Part shown: one piece after another, positions 9,589 to 17,806 of the stretch | Layout of the letters: each line of letters starts with the position of its first letter | Numbering within the stretch: position 1 is the stretch's first letter | NCBI RefSeq assembly: GCF_002797935.1 | Contig: NZ_PGER01000001.1 | Span: 4,774,001-4,838,000, forward strand | Source: Flavobacterium sp. 1 | GTDB lineage: Bacteria > Bacteroidota > Bacteroidia > Flavobacteriales > Flavobacteriaceae | DNA length: 64,000 nucleotides | Direction: 5' to 3' | Program-made: the position numbers and the translations under genes | Notes under the pieces: generated by a model | The model's database searches: none | Told to the model about the DNA's origin: nothing | Seen by the model: the letters and a program-made list of their open reading frames with translations, nothing else

Positions 9589-11130
9589 ATGAAAAAATAT
9601 ATTTATTTAGTGACAAGTGCTTTGCTGATATTTGCGCTATCATCCTGCGAAAATCAATTGGATCAAGTTCCATTGTCTCAAGGGACGACAGATAATTTTT
9701 ATCAAACTCCAAATGATTTTATCCAGGCTCGAAATGCTACTTATTCGTATGCTTTTCATGGTGCAAGCACTTATGGCTATGCTAATAGAGTACTAAACTT
9801 AAGTGAAACTAGATCGGATAATTTGTATGCCACAACGACTGCTTCTAGAGATTGGGAGGGTATTAATGGGTTTTTTAGTTCCATTAGCTCCAATTCGATG
9901 GTAGCTGAGGCTTATACAACTAATTATAGTGCCATTTATAAGGCTAATCAATTAATTGAAAAAATTGCAGAAAAAGGAGACCAAATTTTTACAGTTCCTG
10001 CTGATAAAGCGTCGATGCTTGCCGAAGCACGCTTCCTTAGAGCATTCTGTTATTTTGACTTGATACGCTGGTTTGGAAAAGTTCCGTTAATTGATAAAAC
10101 CATGACAGCACAAGAAGTGGCAAAAATTGGCAGAGCTCCAATTGCAGATATTTATAAATTAATTATCTCTGATTTAGAATTAGCCATTCCAGATCTTAGC
10201 CCGTCTTATGATGCTCTAAATTATGGGCGTGTATCAAAATATGGAGCTAAAGCATTATTGGGATTAGTATACATGACTCGCTCAAGCCCTACTTACGGTA
10301 TTGATGGTGCAATGCTTGGTTTAAATGAATGGGATAAAGCGTATCAACAATTAAATGATATTAAAGCAAGCGGGTTATTCGTATTTGGTACTGATTATGC
10401 AACAATTTTTAAAACAGAAGGAATTGCTAATAAAGAAAATGTATTAACTATTCCTTATACACAAAGTATTTCTACTTCAGTTGGAGGTAACTTTATGGTA
10501 GAAGTAGGATATGAGCCTTATTTTGCTTCAGTAGGAATATCATCTGCACAAGGTTCATTAGAAGGCAGACCAATATCAACAGAATTTTTAGCAAAGTTTG
10601 ATGCAACAGACAAAAGAAAAACAGATTGTATAGCAACAAGTTATACGGTAGCTACTGGCACTTATAAAGGAAGTTATACTTTTCCTGTATATAAAAAATA
10701 CATTGACCCTACTAGATATGGAACTGGCGGGCGTGAAGACTGGGGAGTCGATTTTATGGTAATTCGTTATACAGATGTTTTAATGCTGATGGCAGAATGT
10801 ACGCTTCACGGAGGCGGAGGAACTCAAGCAGAAGTTGATGCAATTGTAAACAAAGTAAGGGCTAGAGCAGGAATAACTGCTGCTGCAGCTAATATTACTT
10901 TGGACCAATTATTTGCAGAAAGAAGAAAAGAATTCTTTTCTGAAGGAACTAGATGGTTTGATTTAATTAGATCAGGAAATGCAGTAACTATAATGAACGC
11001 GTGGAGAGCTACAGAAGACGCGGCTAAAAGAATTCAGCCTGTAACTAATAATTCATTATTATATCCTATTCCTTTGCAAGAACTTTTGGCAGTTCCCGGA
11101 TTATATGAGCAAAATGTAGGTTATGATTAA
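9589..11130 (+). CDS. SusD/RagB-family glycan-binding lipoprotein
   Basis: 513 residues with lipoprotein signal LSSCENQ, so it is anchored on the cell surface as the lid of the SusC channel. SusD hallmarks are present: an N-terminal TPR-like part with AEARFLRAFCYFDLIRWFG and a C-terminal part with RRKEFFSEGTRWFDLIR. It starts 6 nt after susC. Confidence 0.96.
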   Translation: MKKYIYLVTSALLIFALSSCENQLDQVPLSQGTTDNFYQTPNDFIQARNATYSYAFHGASTYGYANRVLNLSETRSDNLYATTTASRDWEGINGFFSSISSNSMVAEAYTTNYSAIYKANQLIEKIAEKGDQIFTVPADKASMLAEARFLRAFCYFDLIRWFGKVPLIDKTMTAQEVAKIGRAPIADIYKLIISDLELAIPDLSPSYDALNYGRVSKYGAKALLGLVYMTRSSPTYGIDGAMLGLNEWDKAYQQLNDIKASGLFVFGTDYATIFKTEGIANKENVLTIPYTQSISTSVGGNFMVEVGYEPYFASVGISSAQGSLEGRPISTEFLAKFDATDKRKTDCIATSYTVATGTYKGSYTFPVYKKYIDPTRYGTGGREDWGVDFMVIRYTDVLMLMAECTLHGGGGTQAEVDAIVNKVRARAGITAAAANITLDQLFAERRKEFFSEGTRWFDLIRSGNAVTIMNAWRATEDAAKRIQPVTNNSLLYPIPLQELLAVPGLYEQNVGYD

Positions 11131-11166
11131 TGATTGATTTTTTTATTGAATAAAATAATAATTTAT

Positions 11167-11201
11167 AAAGGCTGTTTCCTATTTTAGGAACAGCTTTTTT
11201 G
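11167..11201 (+). terminator. Intrinsic terminator after susD
   Basis: GGCTGTTTCCTA and TAGGAACAGCTT form a stem followed by six T. Confidence 0.85.
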
Positions 11202-11228
11202 TAAACTGATTCGACTGTAAATTTTTCA

Positions 11229-12608
11229 ATGATGAATTTAAAAAAAGTATTTATTTATACAGCCTTCTTGTTTTTATGTAATGCAGGAATATACGCACAG
11301 CAAAAAAAAACAGCTAAAGAACGAAAGCCTAATGTTATCGTTATTATTGCTGATGATATGGGTTGGAATGATGTTGGTTACAATGGATCGGAAATCAAAA
11401 CCCCAAATGTTGACAATTTGGCTAAAAATGGCGTGCAGCTTAATCGTTTTTATGTGAGTCCTACTTGTTCTCCTACACGAGCGGCATTGCTTACGGGCAG
11501 ACCTGCAAGCCGTATGGGAATTTTAGCCCCAATAAGTGATAAAAGCGAATTGAAACTGCCGGATTCAATCCCTACTTTACCTCAATTATTGAAGAAAAAT
11601 GGATATGAAACCGCACTTATTGGCAAATGGCATTTAGGTTTACAATTGAGCAGCAGTCCAAAAGCTTATGGTTTTGATTATTCCTATGGCTTTTTGCACG
11701 GACAAATTGATCAATACACACACCGATACAAAAACGGTGATCAAAGTTGGTATAGAAATGGAAAGTTTATTGAAGAGAAAGGCCACACAACCGATCTGGT
11801 AACTCAAGAATCTATTAAATGGCTTTCGGAAATTCGTAATAAAAAGGAGAATTTCTATTTGCAGGTGGCATACAGTGCGCCACATTTTCCTTTGCAGGAA
11901 GAAGAAAAATGGAAGATACCTTATAACAAAATAGCTAAAGATAGTTCCCGCAGAGATTATGATGCAGCAATGGCGCATCTAGATCACAGTATTGGAATTT
12001 TACTCGATAATTTAAAAAAACAAAAGTTAGACGAGAATACGCTTATTATTTTCATGAGTGATAATGGCGCCATGGAAAATTGGGATTCCAGAAAAGAATA
12101 TGGAGGAATACATCGATCAAATACAACCTTGGGGGACAATACACCATTGCGCGATTGGAAAACTTCCAATTACGAAGGTGCTGTACGAGTGCCTTGTGTG
12201 TTGAATTGGAAAGGCCATTTAAAAAAATATAAAAATTCGGACTACATTTCGGTGATTGATTTTTTGCCTACCATTTTAGGATTAGCTGGGGTTGAAAAAT
12301 TGCCACAAACGGTAGAGGGGCAAAATATATGGAAGGAAATTTCAGATAATAAGGAAATTAAAGACCGTTCTCTTTATATTCGAGGACATTTACAAGCTTG
12401 TTTAATTCAGAAGCCTTGGAAATTGGTTCAAAATTTACCCTCTAAAAAAGGCAAGGATGATTATGAACTGTTTAATATCGAAAAGGATCCAGAAGAAAAG
12501 AACAATCTTTTATCTCAAAATGAATCAATTTTTGTGAAATTGAAACAAGAATTGGATATCCAAATTAAGAAAGATCCAAAAATAAAAACGACAAACAAAT
12601 CAGAATAA
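11229..12608 (+). CDS. Type I (S1) formylglycine sulfatase
   Basis: 459 residues with a signal peptide. The metal-binding IIADDMGWNDVGYNG motif is near the N-terminus. The active-site consensus C-x-P-x-R is present as CSPTRAALLTGR (Cys about residue 80, converted to formylglycine in the family). GKWHLG and FMSDNGAMENWD follow in the usual order. It removes sulfate esters from glycans in the periplasm. It is odd in a land-plant pectin locus because RG-I is not known to be sulfated; it may act on algal or otherwise sulfated side chains. GH115 follows directly. Confidence 0.92.
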   Translation: MMNLKKVFIYTAFLFLCNAGIYAQQKKTAKERKPNVIVIIADDMGWNDVGYNGSEIKTPNVDNLAKNGVQLNRFYVSPTCSPTRAALLTGRPASRMGILAPISDKSELKLPDSIPTLPQLLKKNGYETALIGKWHLGLQLSSSPKAYGFDYSYGFLHGQIDQYTHRYKNGDQSWYRNGKFIEEKGHTTDLVTQESIKWLSEIRNKKENFYLQVAYSAPHFPLQEEEKWKIPYNKIAKDSSRRDYDAAMAHLDHSIGILLDNLKKQKLDENTLIIFMSDNGAMENWDSRKEYGGIHRSNTTLGDNTPLRDWKTSNYEGAVRVPCVLNWKGHLKKYKNSDYISVIDFLPTILGLAGVEKLPQTVEGQNIWKEISDNKEIKDRSLYIRGHLQACLIQKPWKLVQNLPSKKGKDDYELFNIEKDPEEKNNLLSQNESIFVKLKQELDIQIKKDPKIKTTNKSE

Positions 12609-12617
12609 TTAGGTACA

Positions 12618-15037
12618 ATGTTCAAAAAACAACTCTTTTTTTTATTGCAATAATTGCTTTTTTAACCAATACAGCTTTTGGTCAAAATGATAGAGCAATT
12701 GATTTTCCTATTGTAAAAGCTAATGAAAGCGCAACAATTTTTATTGATTCCAAAACAGATAAATTAGTGATTTGGGCGGTCAATGAGCTGGTTTCTGATG
12801 TGGAAGAAATAACAGGGAAAAAATTAAACGTTGTTTCCACAAACAAAATTTCTCAAAACGGAATCTATATTGGTCAGGCTTCAAGTTCTTTATTTCAGTC
12901 CAAAAATATTCAAAAAGAATTAGCCAATCAATGGGAGAAATTTTATATCAAAAAAGAAGAGAAAAACTTAATAATTGCAGGTAGTGATGTTAGGGGAACT
13001 GTTTTTGCCATTTTTGAAGTAGCCGAACGATTAGGAGTTTCCCCTTGGAAATGGTGGGCTGATGTAAATCCGATTGCCAAAAAAGAACTGGTGCTTCAAT
13101 TACCGTTAAGAGGAATAATCGAAAAACCATCAGTACAATACAGAGGAATATTTTTGAATGATGAAGACTGGGGACTACAGCCGTGGGCAGCAAAAACTTT
13201 TGAGCCAGAAACAGGAGATATCGGTCCAAAAACGTACGAAAAAATATTTCAATTGCTTTTGAGATTAAAAGCCAATACAATTTGGCCTGCGATGCATCCG
13301 TGTACCAAAGGTTTTTTTACGATAAACGGAAATAAGGAAATTGCCGAAAAATATCACATGATAATTGGTTCTTCTCATGCAGAACCCATGCTTCGAAATA
13401 ATGTCGATGAATGGAAAAAGAACTATGGAGATTATAATTATTTTACAAACAGTGCTCAAGTAAATAAATATTGGCAGGATCGATTAGACGAAATAAAATC
13501 GGCTAATAATGAAGTGGTCATGACATTGGGCATGAGAGGGGTTCATGACAGTAAAATGGAGGGAGCCAAAAATGTAGAGGAATCCATTTCTATGGTTGGA
13601 AAAATAATTGGGATTCAGCGTGAAATGTTATCGAATACATTTAAAAAACCGTTAAATGAAATTCCGCAGGTTTTTGTCCCGTATAAGGAAGTCCTGGAAT
13701 TGTATGATAACGGACTGAAAGTGCCGGATGATGTCACTCTTGTTTGGCCAGATGATAATTACGGCTATATCCGTCGTTTAAGTAATGAAAATGAGCAAAA
13801 AAGAGCCGGAGGCGGCGGTGTTTATTATCATCTTAGTTATTGGGGACGTCCTCATGATTATCTTTGGTTGAGTACTACACAGCCAGGTTTAATTTGGAGT
13901 GAAATGTCTAAAGCATATCAAAACGGAGCTAAAAAAATGTGGATCGTAAATGTGGGAGATATCAAGCCAGCCGAATATAACGTGGAGTTTTTCATGGATT
14001 TGGCATGGAATATCAACAGTATTCCGTTTGATGGAATTAATAAGAATCTGGAACAATGGGTTTCAAGAGAATTTACGCCTGCAATTGCTAGCGAATTAAG
14101 CTCTGTTATTACCGAATATTGCCGTTTGGCTTTTATCAGAAAACCAGAATATATGGGCTGGAGCCAAACTGAACCCACCACTTCGATTAAACCTTCTGAT
14201 TTCTCCAAAGAAGAAATGGAGGAAAGAATAAAAGTTTATGAGAATTTGGTAAAAAAGATAGATTCTTTATCTTCTTTTATCCCGAATGAGCGTAAAGACG
14301 CTTGGTTTCAATTGGTTGTTTATCCTGTGACAGCGGCAGCAAATATGAATTTTAAATTTCTGTATTGGAATTTGGAAGCAACTGTCAATGATGAGACTCA
14401 AAAAGAAAAATACCATAAGCAGGCATCTGAAGCTTATGAGAAAATAAAAGAGCTTACGGAATTTTACAACACGAAAATGAGTAGCGGGAAATGGAATAAG
14501 ATGATGTCAATGCGTCCTCGAAATTTACCTGTTTTCGATTCGGTAGCCAAAAATTTAAAGACCAAAGAAATCGATACTAAAATAAACAACACTATTGTAA
14601 TTCAGGCAAACCAATTTATAGCTTCAAAAAACAGTGAAAATTACAAATGGCAACCAATTAATGGTTTAGGTTTTAGTAACAATGCCATGACTCTTTTTCC
14701 TTTAGATCAGCATTATTTTAAAAAAGAAAAAGCTGCTGTTTCGTATGAATTTGAAGTTCCAGAAACTGGGAATTATGAGGTTGAAGTGCATTTTTTGCCA
14801 ACCCATTCGAATAATTTTGATCAGGAAGTTCTAATCAAAATAAATGAAAATGAATCGAAATCATTTTTAATTAATACCAAAGACCGCGATACTACTTGGA
14901 AAGAAAATGTATTGCGAAACAGTGCGATTGTAAAAGTTCCTTTTTCTGTTACTAATCCCAAAAAACAAAGTATGACTATTTCGGTAAACCAAACAGGAAT
15001 TGTTTTAGACTATATTTCGATAAAAAGAAAATTATAA
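12618..15037 (+). pseudogene. GH115 alpha-glucuronidase with frameshift in its signal peptide
   Basis: From about 12767 on, the open frame encodes a 756-residue GH115 core (NDEDWGLQPWAAKTF, ANTIWPAMHPC, MTLGMRGVHDSKMEG, VWPDDNYGYIRRL) plus a C-terminal beta-sandwich domain. GH115 removes (4-O-methyl)glucuronic acid from polysaccharides. The only in-frame starts lack a leader. The ATG at 12618 begins a typical one (M-F-K-K) but is one base out of frame after an A6 run at 12624-12629. Adding one A gives a perfect signal peptide ending AFGQ. So this is a one-base deletion, phase variation, slippage, or a sequencing error; the rest of the gene is intact. Confidence 0.85.
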
Positions 15038-15142
15038 TAGATTGAATTTTGAAAAGCAATTTTCAGCAAGAATCTCTGTTATAGAGAAGTAGAGGTGAAA
15101 CAAAGTTGAAATTTGGTTCGTTTAAGAATAATTATATAAATT

Positions 15143-15451
15143 ATGCACGAGAAAAAAACAATAAAGATTATATATTCAATTATTCTTTTTTTGGTTACGC
15201 TAATGATTTGGGACGAAATTTATGAAGCTCAATTCTTGGCTTACGATGAAAATTGGGGAAACTTAATTGCTGCTTTTCTTATTTCGTTTTGCTCAATTTT
15301 TGTTTTGATTTTTATATGGTTAAATTGGAAAAAAATAATTCTTGCCTGTAAATGGCAAACATTGCTTTTCTTGCTGTTAGCATCACCAACAACTGTTGTT
15401 TGTGTTGTTTTAAATTATAAAAGGTTTTTCGGAGTTGTGTTGAAAGTTTAA
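15143..15451 (+). CDS. Small membrane protein, unknown
   Basis: 102 residues with three hydrophobic stretches (about 9-21, 40-60 and 71-95). No family recognised. It lies between GH115 and a convergent gene, so it is not clearly part of the polysaccharide locus. Confidence 0.55.
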   Translation: MHEKKTIKIIYSIILFLVTLMIWDEIYEAQFLAYDENWGNLIAAFLISFCSIFVLIFIWLNWKKIILACKWQTLLFLLLASPTTVVCVVLNYKRFFGVVLKV

Positions 15452-15497
15452 AAAAACCGCCTTTGACTCAATCCAATTTTTATATCCACTAATGGTA

Positions 15498-16094
15498 TTA
15501 TTCTTTAATCAATACAATTGTAGCTTTATAGCCAGTGCCTACATTCCATTGACTTGACGAAATAACAGCTCCTTTATCATCATAAACCTCAAATTGGGCG
15601 GTATTTGGCGATGCAAAACCTTCGTTCAAAGCTTCGAAATCAATTTTGTTTATGCCGTTTGTTAAGTTTATTTTGAACCCTTGAAATTCGCCGCTCAAAC
15701 TAATTTCGGGCTGAATCAATTTATCATTCAAATATACCTTTATCTTATCGCCGTCTACAAAGGCAGCATCTCGAAATCGAATAGTAGAAGTAAATGTTTT
15801 CGTTTTAAAACTTCCTAAATATTGATTTTGTCTGTAAAAAATACCTTCCGAATTGTTGGGTTTTTTATACAGATAAGGATTTTTAAAAAGTTCTTCAGGA
15901 TTGATCTGATAAGGGTCTGGTTTTTTTACAACAGCCAACTCTTCTTTTTTTGGCGTAATTTCTCTGGGAGGAATAATTATTTTTTCTTCCTTGTTTTTTG
16001 GAGGAATCGGTTTGAATTTAGATTTATGCCCATCCTGAGCATATCCTGTCAGAGAAAGACTCATCACACTAATAAAAAACAATATCCTTTTCAT
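15498..16094 (-). CDS. Secreted protein of unknown function
   Basis: 198 residues. Signal peptide ends SLTGYAQ; a proline/lysine-rich linker (about 25-60) precedes a C-terminal beta-rich domain with FQGFKINLTNGINKIDFEAL, which looks like a small beta-sandwich. No catalytic motif or known family seen. It is separated from the CE12 gene upstream by a terminator, so it is probably transcribed on its own. Confidence 0.65.
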   Translation of the reverse strand: MKRILFFISVMSLSLTGYAQDGHKSKFKPIPPKNKEEKIIIPPREITPKKEELAVVKKPDPYQINPEELFKNPYLYKKPNNSEGIFYRQNQYLGSFKTKTFTSTIRFRDAAFVDGDKIKVYLNDKLIQPEISLSGEFQGFKINLTNGINKIDFEALNEGFASPNTAQFEVYDDKGAVISSSQWNVGTGYKATIVLIKE

Positions 16095-16176
16095 AAGCTA
16101 TAAACAGTACTAATTAAAAACAGTTGTATCTATATTATATAACATTTAAATGCAGTGTTTATTGCTTTTATTCCAT

Positions 16177-16212
16177 AAAAAAAGTGCGACAACAGATTAT
16201 TGTTATCGCACT
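16177..16212 (-). terminator. Terminator of CE12/GH2 operon (- strand)
   Basis: AGTGCGACAACA pairs with TGTTATCGCACT; on the - strand it is followed by seven T. It lies just past the end of the double CE12 gene. Confidence 0.85.
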
Positions 16213-16234
16213 GGATTTTAAATGAAATTTTATA

Positions 16235-17752
16235 TTATTCCTTCTTTTTCGGAATTTCAATATAATCCCTCAAAGCACATTTTTTTAAGCTTTTAATGCT
16301 TTCCGCAACAGTCAGCGCGTTAAGAGTAGCGCCTTCAAGACCAGTATGTGTGTGGTCTTTTGGAAAAAAGGACTTTACTTTTTCTTTGCCTAAAGCTTCA
16401 TATTTTTTGGCTATAATTACATTCAGATCTATGAAGTCAACTCCTTGATTTTCGGCAGCAGTCTTTGACCAGCTGTTATAGCTGTCTTCTCGAAGTTCTA
16501 CTTTGTCATTTGGCCATTCGTTTCTTGGCGTTTGGCTCATTACAATCGGAATCGCTCCTTTTTCTTTGGCTTCTTTGATGTATCTTTCTATATAAGATCC
16601 AAAAGTACGCACCGTTTCTTTAATACTGTCAGCGCGGTTTACAATTTGTGTTTCGGTACCATTTCCTTTCAATGAACCTCTGTATTTGTCTTTATCAACA
16701 GCTCCGGCATCATTGTGTCCAAACTGAATAATGACAAAATTCCCAGGCTGTAACTGGTCTCTAACTTCTTTCCATAAGCCTTCAAATTCATAAGTACGGC
16801 TGCTTCTGCCGCCTCTGGCTTTGTTGATGACATCAATTCGTGTCGTATCACAAAATTTAGGGAAAGCAACTCCCCAGCCTACAGCATTTTCATTGTTTCC
16901 ATTGTTTGCCATCGTAGAATCGCCAATCAAAAAGACTTTTTTCTTTTTTGGAAGCTTAATTTTCGGATTTGCCACAACATATTTGCTGAATGAATTATTG
17001 CTTTTTTTGAGTTCAGCTGCAATTACCGAAGCGGATAAAACTGCTCCTTTTGCAGAAGTATGAGTGTGGTCTCTTTCATAAAAATAAGTTCCCATCACTT
17101 TGGATTCTCCGATTTTTTCTAATTCCAATGACATTTTATCATTCAAATCAATAAAAGCCACTTTTTCCTGCTCAGCAATCTGTTTTGCCCATAAACCATA
17201 CGATTCGTTATTGCGAAGCACTTTTCCGTCTTTCCAGTCGTTTCTTGGAATTGGTGAAAAAATTACAGGAATAGCTCCTTTTGATTTGGCATCCTGTACT
17301 AATTTTCGAATGTACCAGCCATACGTATGTACGATTTCGTGTTTGTGAGTTAGCAGATTGTCAATTTCTTCGGTTTCGTTACCAATTCCTTTGATTGTTC
17401 CTCTGGCTCTTGTTGTATCATTTATGGCACCATTATCATTATGACCAAATTGAATAAAGACATAATCACCTTTTTTAAGCTGTTTAAAAACAGGTTCCCA
17501 CAAGCCTTTGTACTGAAAACTTCGGCTGCTGGTTCCTCCCAAAGCATGGTTTTGTATAGAAACTTTGGTAGTGTCCAAGAACTGGCCAATAAAATCGCCC
17601 CAGCCCCAAAGACCGCCGTCTCCTTTACCGCTTCCGTTTTTTACAGTAGAATCGCCAACTATAAAAAGGGTTGGTTTGGTTTCTGTTTTTTGGGTGAAAT
17701 TAAAAAAAAGTACTGCTATATACAGTAAAGCCATTAATCGTATAACTTTCAT
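16235..17752 (-). CDS. Double-domain CE12-type rhamnogalacturonan acetylesterase
   Basis: 505 residues: signal peptide, then two complete SGNH-hydrolase domains in tandem. Each has block I (FIVGDSTVKNG; FLIGDSTMANN), block II Gly (GGTSSRSF; GGRSSRTY), block III Asn (FGHNDNGA; FGHNDAGA) and block V Asp/His (DHTHTSAKG; DHTHTGLEG), so both look active. The family removes acetyl groups from RG-I galacturonic acid. The duplication could widen positional specificity. Third gene of the - strand operon, 54 nt after GH2. Confidence 0.92.
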   Translation of the reverse strand: MKVIRLMALLYIAVLFFNFTQKTETKPTLFIVGDSTVKNGSGKGDGGLWGWGDFIGQFLDTTKVSIQNHALGGTSSRSFQYKGLWEPVFKQLKKGDYVFIQFGHNDNGAINDTTRARGTIKGIGNETEEIDNLLTHKHEIVHTYGWYIRKLVQDAKSKGAIPVIFSPIPRNDWKDGKVLRNNESYGLWAKQIAEQEKVAFIDLNDKMSLELEKIGESKVMGTYFYERDHTHTSAKGAVLSASVIAAELKKSNNSFSKYVVANPKIKLPKKKKVFLIGDSTMANNGNNENAVGWGVAFPKFCDTTRIDVINKARGGRSSRTYEFEGLWKEVRDQLQPGNFVIIQFGHNDAGAVDKDKYRGSLKGNGTETQIVNRADSIKETVRTFGSYIERYIKEAKEKGAIPIVMSQTPRNEWPNDKVELREDSYNSWSKTAAENQGVDFIDLNVIIAKKYEALGKEKVKSFFPKDHTHTGLEGATLNALTVAESIKSLKKCALRDYIEIPKKKE

Positions 17753-17806
17753 AATGTATTTGTTTTTATTGGTATCAGACAGAGATTCTTGAACTCAGCT
17801 TATTTC

